From Eubacteriales bacterium (GTDB lineage Bacteria > Bacillota > Clostridia > Oscillospirales > Oscillospiraceae), in the NCBI GenBank assembly GCA_030533415.1, contig JAUNJE010000006.1, forward strand, positions 35,094 through 99,093: a stretch of DNA of 64,000 nucleotides, read 5' to 3'. Under the pieces are notes generated by a model, which saw only the letters and a list, made by a program, of their open reading frames with translations, had not been told where the DNA came from and made no database searches. Made by a program: the position numbers and the translations under genes. Of this stretch, positions 6,888 through 15,769 are shown in pieces. Numbering within the stretch: the first letter of the stretch is position 1; the number at the start of each line of letters is the position of its first letter.

Positions 6888-9290
6888 TTACTGCCGCAAC
6901 TCCGGCTTCCGGGCCTTCGGCTTTACCTCCCCGGGCAGCTCTGACAAAATGGCGGGACTCATGCCCGTATGGCGGTTCAGGGCAGCATCCAGCACGGTAT
7001 CCACCGTCTGGGCACTGATGAAATTCAGCTGGCGGCGGACGGTCTGGTCGATTTCCTCCAGATCCCGCTCGTTATCCTTGGGGATAATGACCGTGCGGAC
7101 ACCGTGGCGCAGGGCCGCCATGGTTTTTTCCTTCAGCCCGCCGATGCGCATGACCCGTCCCCGCAGGGAAATTTCTCCGGTCATAGCCACATCCCGGCGG
7201 ACAGTGGTGTTCGTCAATGCCGAAACCATGGCAGTGCAGACCGTGACGCCTGCGGAGGGACCGTCCTTGGGAACCGCTCCCTCGGGGAAATGGACATGGA
7301 TGTCCTTGGTCTTGTAAAAATCGTGGGCGACTCCCAGCCTCTGGGCATTGGCCCGGATATAGCTCAGGGCCGCATGGGCGGATTCCTTCATCACATCCCC
7401 CAGGTTGCCCGTCAGCTCCAGCTTCCCGCTGCCATCCATGACGTTGACTTCCACTTCCAACGTTTCGCCGCCGACGCTGGTCCAGGCAAGTCCCGTGACC
7501 AGGCCCACCTGGTCGGTGCAGGGCAGACGGTCGGGCAGGAATTTGCGGACGCCCAGGAAATCCTCAATATTGGTTCCCGTCACCGTGATTTTCCTGGGAA
7601 TCTCCTGGGTGACGATTTGCATGGCGGCCTTGCGGCAGATTTCGCCGAAGGCCCGTTCCAGGCTGCGGACACCGGATTCCCGGGTGTAGCAGGAGATGAT
7701 CTCCCGAATGGCGTCATCGGTGACGCGAAGCTGCTGCTTTTTCAGCCCGTGCTTTTTCAGCTGCTTGGGGATCAGATGGTTTTTCGCGATCATCAGCTTC
7801 TCTTCATCGGTATAAGAGCCAAGCTCGATGACCTCCATGCGGTCCAGCAAGGGTCTGGGAACGGTATCCAGGGTATTGGCCGTGGTGATGAAGAGCACGT
7901 CGGACAGATCATAGGGAATTTCCAGGTAGTGGTCCCGGTAGCTGTGGTTCTGCTCGGCGTCCAGCACTTCCAGCAGGGCTGCGCTGGGGTCTCCCCGGTA
8001 GTCCGCGCCCATTTTGTCGATTTCGTCCAACAGCAGCAGCGGATTGGCGCTGCCGGCCTGGGTCATGGCCGTCATGATGCGGCCGGGCATGGCACCCACA
8101 TAGGTTTTCCGATGGCCCCGGATATCCGCTTCATCGTGAACGCCGCCCAGAGAGATGCGGGCCATCTTCCGGTTCAGACTCTTGGCGATGGAATAGGAGA
8201 TGGAGGTTTTGCCCACACCGGGAGGGCCGACCAGGCAGATGATCTGCGGGGGCATTTCCGGGGCCATCTGGCGGACGGCAATGGTTTCCAGAATACGCTC
8301 CTTCACCTTTTCCAGGCCAAAATGGTCATGCTCCAGAATCTTCCGGGCGGCGGCAACGTCCACACGCTCCTTGGTTTTCTTGTTCCAGGGCAGTTCCAGC
8401 ACCGTGTCCAGATAATTGCGGAGCACCGCTCCCTCGGAGGAGCCGAAGGGCTGCTTTTTCAGGCGCTCCACATCCTTTAGAAGCTTTTTCTCATGCTCTT
8501 CGGCAAGGTGCAGGCCGCGGATACTTTGGGCGTAGGTTTCAAACTCGTTTTCCTCGTCCCCCTCCCCCAGCTCGTCCCGAATGACCTTCATCTGCTCCCG
8601 CAGATAATAGTCCTTCTGGTTCTGGTCAATGGCGGAGCGGGTCTTTTCCTGGATATCCGATTCCAGATTCAGCATCTCCACCTCCTGCCGCAGCAGGCGG
8701 ACGGCACTTTCCAGCCGGCGGGTGGGGTTCAACTGGCAAAGCAGCTTAGCCTTGTCCGGGAAATCGATGCCGGAATTCTGAGCGATGGAATCGGCAATGA
8801 AGCTGCTGCTCTCGCTGGCGATCATCCGAAGATGAACGGATTGGGCCGGATACTCCGACATCTGCAGATACAGGCCGTAAAGGGAATTGGCCTCCCGGCG
8901 CAAAGCGTGGGCGCGCAGAGAGTCTGCGGTATCCGGGGCGGAAACGGACTCCACCGTGCCGCAGAGGTAAGGCTCGCTCTGCTGCAGTTCGGTGATTTTG
9001 CCCCGGCAGATTCCCGTCACCAGCACCCGGAGGTTTTCCCCCTGGGTCTTCAGTACCTGCTTGACCTTGGCGACGGTGCCGATGGCATACAAATCGGCAA
9101 GCTTGGGATCATCCTGCAGCAGGTCCTTCTGGGGGATCAGCAGCAGGACCTGGTCCTGTTTCATAGCCGCTTCCAAAGCCAGCACAGACTTGTTGCGGCC
9201 CACGTCAAAGTGGATGGTCTGTTCGGGAAATACCGCCAGTCCCCGGAGGGCCAGAATGGGCATTTTCCCGGCGTAAATTGTCTCAGTCAA
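6888..9290 (-). CDS. lon: Lon ATP-dependent serine protease
   Basis: The 800-residue protein has an N-terminal substrate domain (about 1-210), coiled linker, AAA+ module with Walker A GPPGVGKT at 355-362 and Walker B LLLLDEIDK, and a C-terminal peptidase with the Ser679 (PKDGPSAG) and Lys722 (GGLKEK) dyad. It degrades misfolded and regulatory proteins in the cytoplasm. The start is a TTG at 9290, preceded by AGGAGGG; the next in-frame ATG (9263) has no good ribosome site. An intrinsic terminator sits immediately upstream, between clpX and lon. Confidence 0.97.
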   Translation of the reverse strand: MTETIYAGKMPILALRGLAVFPEQTIHFDVGRNKSVLALEAAMKQDQVLLLIPQKDLLQDDPKLADLYAIGTVAKVKQVLKTQGENLRVLVTGICRGKITELQQSEPYLCGTVESVSAPDTADSLRAHALRREANSLYGLYLQMSEYPAQSVHLRMIASESSSFIADSIAQNSGIDFPDKAKLLCQLNPTRRLESAVRLLRQEVEMLNLESDIQEKTRSAIDQNQKDYYLREQMKVIRDELGEGDEENEFETYAQSIRGLHLAEEHEKKLLKDVERLKKQPFGSSEGAVLRNYLDTVLELPWNKKTKERVDVAAARKILEHDHFGLEKVKERILETIAVRQMAPEMPPQIICLVGPPGVGKTSISYSIAKSLNRKMARISLGGVHDEADIRGHRKTYVGAMPGRIMTAMTQAGSANPLLLLDEIDKMGADYRGDPSAALLEVLDAEQNHSYRDHYLEIPYDLSDVLFITTANTLDTVPRPLLDRMEVIELGSYTDEEKLMIAKNHLIPKQLKKHGLKKQQLRVTDDAIREIISCYTRESGVRSLERAFGEICRKAAMQIVTQEIPRKITVTGTNIEDFLGVRKFLPDRLPCTDQVGLVTGLAWTSVGGETLEVEVNVMDGSGKLELTGNLGDVMKESAHAALSYIRANAQRLGVAHDFYKTKDIHVHFPEGAVPKDGPSAGVTVCTAMVSALTNTTVRRDVAMTGEISLRGRVMRIGGLKEKTMAALRHGVRTVIIPKDNERDLEEIDQTVRRQLNFISAQTVDTVLDAALNRHTGMSPAILSELPGEVKPKARKPELRQ

Positions 9291-9314
9291 GGTTTCGTCC
9301 CTCCTTTTGCAAAA

Positions 9315-9341
9315 AAGGGGGTAGAAAACTACCCCCTTCCA
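9315..9341 (-). terminator. intrinsic terminator between clpX and lon
   Basis: On the minus strand the hairpin AAGGGGGTAG-TTTT-CTACCCCCTT is followed by a T-run, just 3 bases after clpX and 20 bases before the lon start. The lon ribosome site directly follows it, leaving no space for a separate lon promoter after the hairpin. Confidence 0.8.
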
Positions 9342-9343
9342 GG

Positions 9344-10606
9344 TTATTTCTTTCCTGCCAGCTTTTCCCTGGGATGGGCAGAATCCCGCACAATGCCGGG
9401 AACACCACCCTCAATGGCTTCCGGGGTGATGACCACCTTCTTGATGGACAGGTCCGACGGAATCAGGAACATGATGCTGGTCATGACCTTCTCCATAATG
9501 GCCCGCAGGCCTCTTGCGCCAATCTGGCGGTCAAGTGCCTTCTGGGCAATCAGCAGCAGAGCCTCGTCGGAAATTTCCAGGGCCACGCCATCCATATCCA
9601 GAAGGGCCTGGTACTGCTTGGTCAGGGCGTTTTTCGGCTCCACCAGGATTCGGACCAGATCATTCTGGGTCAGGCTCTGCAAGGTGGTGATCACCGGCAT
9701 ACGGCCCACCAGTTCGGGGATAATGCCGAATTTCAGCAGGTCATACGGCTCCACCTGGGAAAACAGGGTGCCCACATCCCGGTCGTTTTTGCTCTGGACC
9801 GGGGCATCGAAGCCGATGGCGCTTTTGTCCGTGCGCTTTTCAATGATCTTATCCAGACCGTCAAAGGCGCCGCCGCAGATGAACAGGATATTGGTGGTAT
9901 CCAGCTGAATCATCTCCTGCTGGGGATGCTTCCGCCCTCCCTGGGGCGGGACGCTGGCAACGGTGCCCTCCAAAATTTTCAGCAGGGCCTGCTGGACACC
10001 CTCACCGGAAACATCCCGGGTGATGGAGGTGTTTTCGCTCTTGCGGGCGATTTTATCCATTTCATCGATGTAGATGATGCCGCGCTCCGCCAGCTCCACA
10101 TCAAAGTCCGCCGCCTGCAGCAGGCGCAGAAGGATGTTTTCCACATCGTCGCCCACATAACCGGCTTCGGTCAGCGTGGTGGCATCGGCGATGGCGAAGG
10201 GCACATTCAAAATCTTGGCCAGCGTCTGGGCAAAGAGGGTTTTGCCGCTGCCCGTAGGGCCGATCAGAAGAATGTTGCTCTTTTGCAGCTCCACATCGGA
10301 GTCCGCGCCGAAATAAATGCGCTTATAGTGGTTGTATACCGCAACGGACAGGGCGACCTTGGCGTCATCCTGGCCAATGATATAGTGATCCATGAAGGAT
10401 TTGATCTCCATGGGGGTGGGAAGCTTCTCCGGGGCCTTCAGCCCCTCGGGCGCATCCAGCTCATATTCCTCCTGCAGTAGCTCGCTGCAGGCTGCCACGC
10501 ATTCGCTGCAAATATACACCCCAGGACCGGCAATCAGCCGCGAAGCCTGGTTCTCCCGCTTCCCGCAAAAGCTGCAGCGAACCGGCGTTTCCGTTTTCTT
10601 TGCCAT
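9344..10606 (-). CDS. clpX: ClpX ATPase/unfoldase subunit of ClpXP
   Basis: The 420-residue protein starts with the C4 zinc-binding domain (Cys11, Cys14, Cys33, Cys36), followed by an AAA+ ATPase with Walker A GPTGSGKT (116-123), Walker [12 protein letters not shown], and the IGF tripeptide (in SAIGFDAP) that docks into ClpP. It unfolds tagged proteins and feeds them to ClpP. It follows clpP by 27 bases, and tig-clpP-clpX is a classic bacterial order. Confidence 0.97.
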   Translation of the reverse strand: MAKKTETPVRCSFCGKRENQASRLIAGPGVYICSECVAACSELLQEEYELDAPEGLKAPEKLPTPMEIKSFMDHYIIGQDDAKVALSVAVYNHYKRIYFGADSDVELQKSNILLIGPTGSGKTLFAQTLAKILNVPFAIADATTLTEAGYVGDDVENILLRLLQAADFDVELAERGIIYIDEMDKIARKSENTSITRDVSGEGVQQALLKILEGTVASVPPQGGRKHPQQEMIQLDTTNILFICGGAFDGLDKIIEKRTDKSAIGFDAPVQSKNDRDVGTLFSQVEPYDLLKFGIIPELVGRMPVITTLQSLTQNDLVRILVEPKNALTKQYQALLDMDGVALEISDEALLLIAQKALDRQIGARGLRAIMEKVMTSIMFLIPSDLSIKKVVITPEAIEGGVPGIVRDSAHPREKLAGKK

Positions 10607-10633
10607 GCACCTGGTACCTCGTTTCTTTGTTTA

Positions 10634-11215
10634 TTAATGATGCTCCAGCACCCGGTCGATCAGGCCGAAAGCCTTGGCCTCCTCGGCGGACATAAAGTTG
10701 TCGCGCTCACAGGCGGCGGTGACCTCTTCCACGCTCTTGCCGGTGTTTTCCGCCAGGATGCGGTTCATCCGGGCCTTGATGGTTTCCAGGCGCTTCAGGT
10801 GGATAGCCATATCCGTGATCTGCCCCTGGGTACCGGCGGAGGGCTGGTGGATCATGATCTCAGCGTTGGGCAGAGCCATACGCTTGCCCTTGGTGCCCGC
10901 GCTGAGCAGGAAAGCGCCCATGGACGCGGCCATGCCGACACAGATGGTAGCCACATCGCACTTGATGTACTGCATGGTGTCATAAATGGCCATACCTGCC
11001 GTGACGCTGCCGCCGGGGCTGTTGATATAGAACTGGACATCCTTGTCCGGGTCCTGGGCCTCCAGATACAGCAGCTGGGCGACCACCAGGGAGGCCGTGG
11101 TATCGTTGACCTCCTCGGACAGGAAAATGATGCGGTCATTCAGCAGACGGGAAAAAATATCATAGCTGCGCTCGCCGCGGCTGGTCTGCTCGACAACATA
11201 GGGAACTAAACTCAT
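10634..11215 (-). CDS. clpP: ClpP ATP-dependent protease proteolytic subunit
   Basis: The 193-residue serine protease has the catalytic triad Ser98 (GMAASMGAF), His123 (MIHQPSAG) and Asp172 (ERDNFMS). The start at 11215 has AAGGAG seven bases upstream; a longer reading to 11233 would start inside the ribosome-site region and is not favoured. It forms the tetradecameric chamber that works with ClpX encoded next. The protein begins SLVPYVVEQ, the normal mature N-terminus. Confidence 0.97.
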   Translation of the reverse strand: MSLVPYVVEQTSRGERSYDIFSRLLNDRIIFLSEEVNDTTASLVVAQLLYLEAQDPDKDVQFYINSPGGSVTAGMAIYDTMQYIKCDVATICVGMAASMGAFLLSAGTKGKRMALPNAEIMIHQPSAGTQGQITDMAIHLKRLETIKARMNRILAENTGKSVEEVTAACERDNFMSAEEAKAFGLIDRVLEHH

Positions 11216-11312
11216 GGTGATGTCTCCTTTCATGGGGTTTGAAACATTCTAACCATTGAAGAGGAAGGTTATTCCTCACAGTGGGGGGATTCCGGAAAAG
11301 CCGGGCGGGGAA

Positions 11313-12626
11313 TTACGCCTCGGTCTTCTCCTCTGCCTTCTCCTCGGCCTTGGGGGCCACGGCAACAGCGGAGTCCGCGATGAGCTTCATGGCCTTCCGG
11401 GTGGTCAGGCTGCCGGTGATCTCGTTCATGGGAACCATTTCCTTGACCTTGTCCAGCTCCAGCTGGTACTGGTCGGCCAGAGCCTGGAATTCCGCCTCGA
11501 TCTCCTCGTCGGTGACGGTCAGGCCCTCTGCCTCCACGATCTTCTCCAAAGTGACGCTGATCTTTGCCTGCTTCTCAGCGGCGGGACGGAAGGCGTCACG
11601 CATGGTGTTGAGGTCGCCGCCCATCATCTTGGCGTACTGGTCCATGGAATAGCCGCTCATCTGCAGCTGATAGGCAAAGCGCTCCATCTGGGTGTCCAGC
11701 TCGGCCTCCACAAGGGCCTTGGGCATATCCACGGTGGTGTTCTCCGCCGCCTTCTCCACGGCGCTCTGCTCAAAAGCGGTCTGGGCCTGCTTCTCGGCCT
11801 GCTCCTGGGCCTTGGCACGGATATCGGCCTTCAGCTCCTCCAGGGTGTCGAACTCGGAAACATCCTTGGCAAACTCGTCGTCCTGCTCGGGAACATTGGT
11901 CACGGTCAGCTTATTCAGCTTGACATGGAACACGACACTCTTGCCTGCCAGCTCCGCGTGGTAGTCCTCAGGGAAGGTGACGTTGATGTCCTTCTCCTCC
12001 CCGGCGCTCATGCCCACAACCTGCTCTTCAAAGCCGGGAACAAACTGGCCGGAGCCAAGCTTCAGGTCAAAATTGTCGCCCTTGCCGCCGTCGAAGGGAA
12101 CGCCATTGTCGAAGCCCTCGAAGTCGATGTTGGCGGTATCGCCCATCTCGGCGGGACGCTCCACGGTCTCGGTGGAGGCGACATTCTCCGCCATACGGTC
12201 CAGCTCGGCCTGAACCTGCGCATCGAAAACGGAAACCTCAGCCTTCTCCACTTCCAGGCCCTTGTACTGGCCCAGGGTGACCTCGGGATAGACCTCGGTG
12301 GTCAGAGTCAGGGTGACGATATTGTCCTCGCTGATCTGCATGTCGGTCAGGTTGGGCCGGCCGATGGCCTTGAATTCCTGTCCCGCCACCGCGAAGTCAT
12401 AGACCTGGGGGAAGATCTCTTCCAGGCCGTCTTCATAGAAAACGTGAGCGCCGTACATGGCCTCCACCATCTTACGGGGAGCCTTGCCCTTGCGGAAGCC
12501 GGGGATCAGGATGTTCTTGCGGGTCTTCAGGTAGGCCTTGTTGACGCCGGATTCCATCAGTTCCTTGTCGATTTCCACGACGATGGTCGCTTCATTGCCG
12601 TTTCTTTCAATGCTCTTTACGTTCAT
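11313..12626 (-). CDS. tig: trigger factor, ribosome-associated chaperone
   Basis: The 437-residue protein shows the three trigger factor domains: N-terminal ribosome-binding domain with the GFRKGKAPR signature near residues 44-52, central FKBP-type peptidyl-prolyl isomerase domain (about 155-245), and C-terminal helical chaperone arms. The last 15 residues are a Glu/Lys/Ala-rich tail. It binds nascent chains at the ribosome exit. First gene of the tig-clpP-clpX set, with its own promoter upstream. Confidence 0.96.
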   Translation of the reverse strand: MNVKSIERNGNEATIVVEIDKELMESGVNKAYLKTRKNILIPGFRKGKAPRKMVEAMYGAHVFYEDGLEEIFPQVYDFAVAGQEFKAIGRPNLTDMQISEDNIVTLTLTTEVYPEVTLGQYKGLEVEKAEVSVFDAQVQAELDRMAENVASTETVERPAEMGDTANIDFEGFDNGVPFDGGKGDNFDLKLGSGQFVPGFEEQVVGMSAGEEKDINVTFPEDYHAELAGKSVVFHVKLNKLTVTNVPEQDDEFAKDVSEFDTLEELKADIRAKAQEQAEKQAQTAFEQSAVEKAAENTTVDMPKALVEAELDTQMERFAYQLQMSGYSMDQYAKMMGGDLNTMRDAFRPAAEKQAKISVTLEKIVEAEGLTVTDEEIEAEFQALADQYQLELDKVKEMVPMNEITGSLTTRKAMKLIADSAVAVAPKAEEKAEEKTEA

Positions 12627-12696
12627 TTACTGTAATCCTCCTAAATTGGTTCGCAGAACGAGACCATTTTATATGTATTTTTTATATAGCCGATAT

Positions 12697-12725
12697 ATTC
12701 TATCAAAATAAGACGGTTTTGTCCA
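12697..12725 (-). promoter_or_regulatory. promoter upstream of tig
   Basis: On the minus strand TGGACA (12720-12725) and TAGAAT (12697-12702) are 17 bases apart, about 70 bases upstream of tig. It would drive tig-clpP-clpX. No CtsR- or CIRCE-type repeat was recognised nearby. Confidence 0.55.
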
Positions 12726-12744
12726 TAGTTTTCTGAAAAAACTT

Positions 12745-13434
12745 TTATGAAATTACTTTGTACGGTGCGAACCCAATGTAATCCGACGCCACCAGTTTGA
12801 AGTCCACCCCGTCCCACAGTCCTTCCACAGCCAATTTGTGGCTGCCGCCGTGAAGATGGCCGTAGAAACAGCGGCAAACCCGGTACTTTTGCAGCAGCGC
12901 CAGGATCTCCGGGCATTCATAGCCCCGGTACCGGGGGGGATAGTGGAGAAATACCAGCTTGGGCATCTGACCTGCCGCCTTCAAAGAGGCCTCCAAACGA
13001 ATCAGCTCCCGCTTGAACACCTTCTCGTCGTGCTGGCCGCTGCGGTCCTCTTCGTAAAACCAGCCCCGGGTGCCGCAGAGGGCGTAGCCGCCGTATTCAT
13101 AGCAGTTGTTGTTTAATAGGTGCAGATTTTCAAAACCGTTTTCCTGGCAGAATTTCTGGAATTTCGCGGCGGTGCTCCACCAGTAGTCGTGGTTACCCTT
13201 GAGGATGATCTTCCGCCCCGGGATGGCGTTGATCCAGTCAAAATCCGCCTTTGCGCCGGGTAGGTCCAGCGCCCAGCTTAAATCCCCCAGCAGGACGGTG
13301 GTATCTTCAGGCCGGATGACGGACATTCCCGCCTTCAGCTTGTCCATATAGCCCACCCAGGCACCGCCGAACACATCCATGGGTTTCGGCGCCCCAAGGC
13401 ACAAGTGCAGGTCACCGATGGCATAAAGCGCCAT
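12745..13434 (-). CDS. calcineurin-like metallophosphoesterase
   Basis: The 229-residue protein has the ordered metallophosphoesterase motifs: GDLHL (Asp8, His10), GDLSW, KGNHDYWW and GHLHGGSH, together giving the di-metal centre. Clostridial relatives are annotated only as phosphoesterases, so the substrate is unknown. The start at 13434 follows AAAGGAGGT at good spacing; the longer reading to 13476 overlaps the upstream gene and is rejected. It is the last gene of the long minus-strand run beginning at rplS. Confidence 0.87.
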   Translation of the reverse strand: MALYAIGDLHLCLGAPKPMDVFGGAWVGYMDKLKAGMSVIRPEDTTVLLGDLSWALDLPGAKADFDWINAIPGRKIILKGNHDYWWSTAAKFQKFCQENGFENLHLLNNNCYEYGGYALCGTRGWFYEEDRSGQHDEKVFKRELIRLEASLKAAGQMPKLVFLHYPPRYRGYECPEILALLQKYRVCRCFYGHLHGGSHKLAVEGLWDGVDFKLVASDYIGFAPYKVIS

Positions 13435-13454
13435 GGGACACCTCCTTTCTACAA

Positions 13455-14645
13455 TCAGGAATCGTAACCATAACAAAACACATGCGAGCCGATGGTTCCC
13501 CAGACATTCTTATTGACGGAGAAGGTCGCATAGAAAACCACATCGATGGGAAGCACATAAGGGCCATAGAGCGCCCGTTCAACGGCTTTATACTGGGTAT
13601 CGGCCGGCTCTGCCAAGTACAGGTTCTTCGCCGCCGTGAATTGCTCATCCGCGTAAATGATGTTGTAAATGGAAGATTGGAAATTCCCGGAAACCAGGCG
13701 GTTCAAAATGACCTCCGCCACTGCCTGCTGCCCTTCGAATGGTTCGCTCTGTGCCTCCATGGCAATCAGCCTCGCCATCAAATCCACTTCCGCATCCGTC
13801 AGCTCCAGATCGGGGTAGCGGGATTGCCCGGGGCGCGGCTCCGGCACATAAAGAAACGGCTCCTCCGGCATTTCGCTCTTGTCATATATCCATGCGCCCG
13901 AAAAGCCGGCAATCAGCTTTCCCGACGTAAAACCGTTTTCGAAGCTGTCAGCCAGATGCGCAGCGGTATAATTCTGCGGGTCCGGATCGATCACCCAATA
14001 GCTTCCCTCATCATTCACGCCGGTCACCACGATGAAATGGCTTCCTCCGGGAAAAAGAGATTGGCTGCCCATCAGGAAAATGGCAACCTTCCCTTCCCGC
14101 ACAGCGCTCAGCGCATCGTTGACATTTTTGGCACGGTACCAGGAAAGCTGCAGCAGGTCGGACACGGATTCCAGCCGCTTATAGCTGCTGCCGGTAATCT
14201 GTACCATCCAATCCGCAATCTCGTCGGGATGGTAAACGTGGTCCGTCATATAGCTTGCCACCATGGCAAGGGCCGTCACATTGCTGCCGCTGGTGGCAAC
14301 GGTGCCGCTGCCGTAACGGATGTCAGGATAATCCAGCTGGGAATAGTGCGGAACCGTGTCAATGGTCGCCTTGGCCGGCTCGGTTTCTTCCGGCTGAGTT
14401 TCCTCCGGCTGAGTCTCTTTCGGCTGAGACTCCTCAGTCTCCCTGGGGGCGGTTTCCTCCGCTGCTGCTGACGCTGTCTCAGTCTCGGGAGGCAGTGTTG
14501 TTTCCGTCTGCTCCGTCTGCACGGCGGCACCGGTAGGGGCGTCCGTAACGGCGTGATGGGCCAATTTCCATGAGAAAAATATCGCGCACGCCAAAGCAAT
14601 GCAGGTAATCAAAATCAGGCAGCCTGTCTTGACATTTTTATTCAT
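13455..14645 (-). CDS. membrane-anchored C39-like domain fused to SleB-type cell wall hydrolase
   Basis: The 396-residue protein has an N-terminal membrane anchor (about 8-26), a Pro/Glu/Thr linker with PEETQ-like repeats (40-92), a papain-fold C39-like domain (97-240) and a C-terminal SleB/CwlJ-type hydrolase-2 domain (about 275-395, with ARLIAMEAQSEPFEGQQAVA). The C39-like segment reads YGSGTVATSGSNVTALAMV; relatives have Cys where this protein has Ser121, so its peptidase activity is probably lost or altered, though the distal His (GGSHFIVVTG) is kept. The SleB-like domain suggests action on peptidoglycan. Confidence 0.8.
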   Translation of the reverse strand: MNKNVKTGCLILITCIALACAIFFSWKLAHHAVTDAPTGAAVQTEQTETTLPPETETASAAAEETAPRETEESQPKETQPEETQPEETEPAKATIDTVPHYSQLDYPDIRYGSGTVATSGSNVTALAMVASYMTDHVYHPDEIADWMVQITGSSYKRLESVSDLLQLSWYRAKNVNDALSAVREGKVAIFLMGSQSLFPGGSHFIVVTGVNDEGSYWVIDPDPQNYTAAHLADSFENGFTSGKLIAGFSGAWIYDKSEMPEEPFLYVPEPRPGQSRYPDLELTDAEVDLMARLIAMEAQSEPFEGQQAVAEVILNRLVSGNFQSSIYNIIYADEQFTAAKNLYLAEPADTQYKAVERALYGPYVLPIDVVFYATFSVNKNVWGTIGSHVFCYGYDS

Positions 14646-14722
14646 ACAAATCCTCCGTGGGGGAAATGGCGTTGTTTGCCATAAATCCTTCCGGGGCGGG
14701 ATGCCGGCACTTTCCTTTATTG

Positions 14723-14747
14723 TTTCCTATGAAGCTTTCATAGGAAA
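14723..14747. repeat. dyad overlapping the stop codon of the ThrC-like gene
   Basis: An 11-base stem (TTTCCTATGAA and its complement) with a 3-base loop contains the ThrC-like stop codon at 14738-14740. There is no clear U-run, so it may stabilise mRNA or terminate weakly. Confidence 0.4.
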
Positions 14748-15769
14748 TGCTGTTCAAGCGCCTCCTCCGATATACCCAGGGCTTTTGCGGTCACCCCGGC
14801 ATCGCAGATGGGGCTTTTCTCCGCCAGCACCACGGCATGACGGCTTTCCCCCGTTTTTCCCCGGTAATCCAGCAGCCCGGCGTAGGACAGCGCCGCATAG
14901 GGCGACAACAGATAGCCTGCGGAAGCGTAGACCCCGGAAATGGTGGATTCCATCCGGCGGCTGCTGACAACGCTGACCTCCAGCCCCTCCCCGATTCGGG
15001 AAAGCGTACCGCCCGCGGGGCAGTATATTCCGCCCCGGCGGCAGGCATCCAGATAGGCTTCCACCTCGGATATCCCGCCGCAGGCGAAAACCAGCCGTTC
15101 CAGCCCGGAGGGAAGGGTCACATCCGCGTCAGGCGTGTTGGTTGTGACGCATACCGCGTCGGTGCGGAGCTGACCGTGATGCACAAGATTCCACAGATTT
15201 CCGTTTTCGTTGCAGCAGCAGATGATTTTGCCGATGGGCAGTCCCCAGGACCTTGCGTACCATGCGCTCATGGGCAGGTCAAAATCCCCGGAAACCACGG
15301 AAATATCCACCTTCTTGTCGAAACCGGCGATTCCCGCCCGCATCAGTTCTCCGAAAATGCCGAACAGCACTCCAATCCCAACCGCAATTTTGACCCAGCC
15401 GCCATCTGCGCCTGGCTGTCCGCCCCGCAGCTGGCCCGCGAGACTGCGCACCATGCGGTCAAACTTCCACTCCGGGTTGTGCCAGCACTCCCCCAGGATG
15501 ATCCGCTGGGGCAGATTGACCAGCCGCACGGGATAGCGGCCTGCGGAAAACTCCACGTCCCAGCCGCTGAGCTTGGTGTTGAACAGCAGGTTCAAAAGCT
15601 CCGCGACGCACTGGTTAAAGGGCTTCTCTCCCAGCGCCTCCAGGTCGGCCCGGGAAAAGGATGGGGCCCGGAAGGGCAGATACATGCCGCCGTCGGGGCC
15701 CCGGTTTTCCCGCAGCACCCGCTGGGCCGTGTAAGCGTCCCGGTTATCTCGTGTGGTAATATACAGCAC
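14738..15769 (-). CDS. threonine synthase-like protein lacking the PLP lysine
   Basis: The 343-residue protein aligns by eye with bacterial threonine synthase: N-terminal YITTRDNRDAYTAQRVL, the 'ELWHGPT-AFKD' region, and the SGDF--P-SAWYARSWGLPIGK segment with CCNENGN. However, the PLP-lysine motif is ECWHNPEWKFDRM, so the expected Lys is Asp104, and the SGDTG phosphate-binding loop is absent. It is also about 150 residues shorter than typical ThrC. It is therefore probably not a threonine synthase; a PLP-independent or binding role is possible. It overlaps the dipeptidase gene by 26 bases. Confidence 0.7.
   Translation of the reverse strand: MLYITTRDNRDAYTAQRVLRENRGPDGGMYLPFRAPSFSRADLEALGEKPFNQCVAELLNLLFNTKLSGWDVEFSAGRYPVRLVNLPQRIILGECWHNPEWKFDRMVRSLAGQLRGGQPGADGGWVKIAVGIGVLFGIFGELMRAGIAGFDKKVDISVVSGDFDLPMSAWYARSWGLPIGKIICCCNENGNLWNLVHHGQLRTDAVCVTTNTPDADVTLPSGLERLVFACGGISEVEAYLDACRRGGIYCPAGGTLSRIGEGLEVSVVSSRRMESTISGVYASAGYLLSPYAALSYAGLLDYRGKTGESRHAVVLAEKSPICDAGVTAKALGISEEALEQHFL

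Noticed and set aside
11256-12635. 459-codon plus-strand frame opposite tig
   Set aside because: Leu/Gly/His-rich shadow of trigger factor, with no ribosome site or domain.
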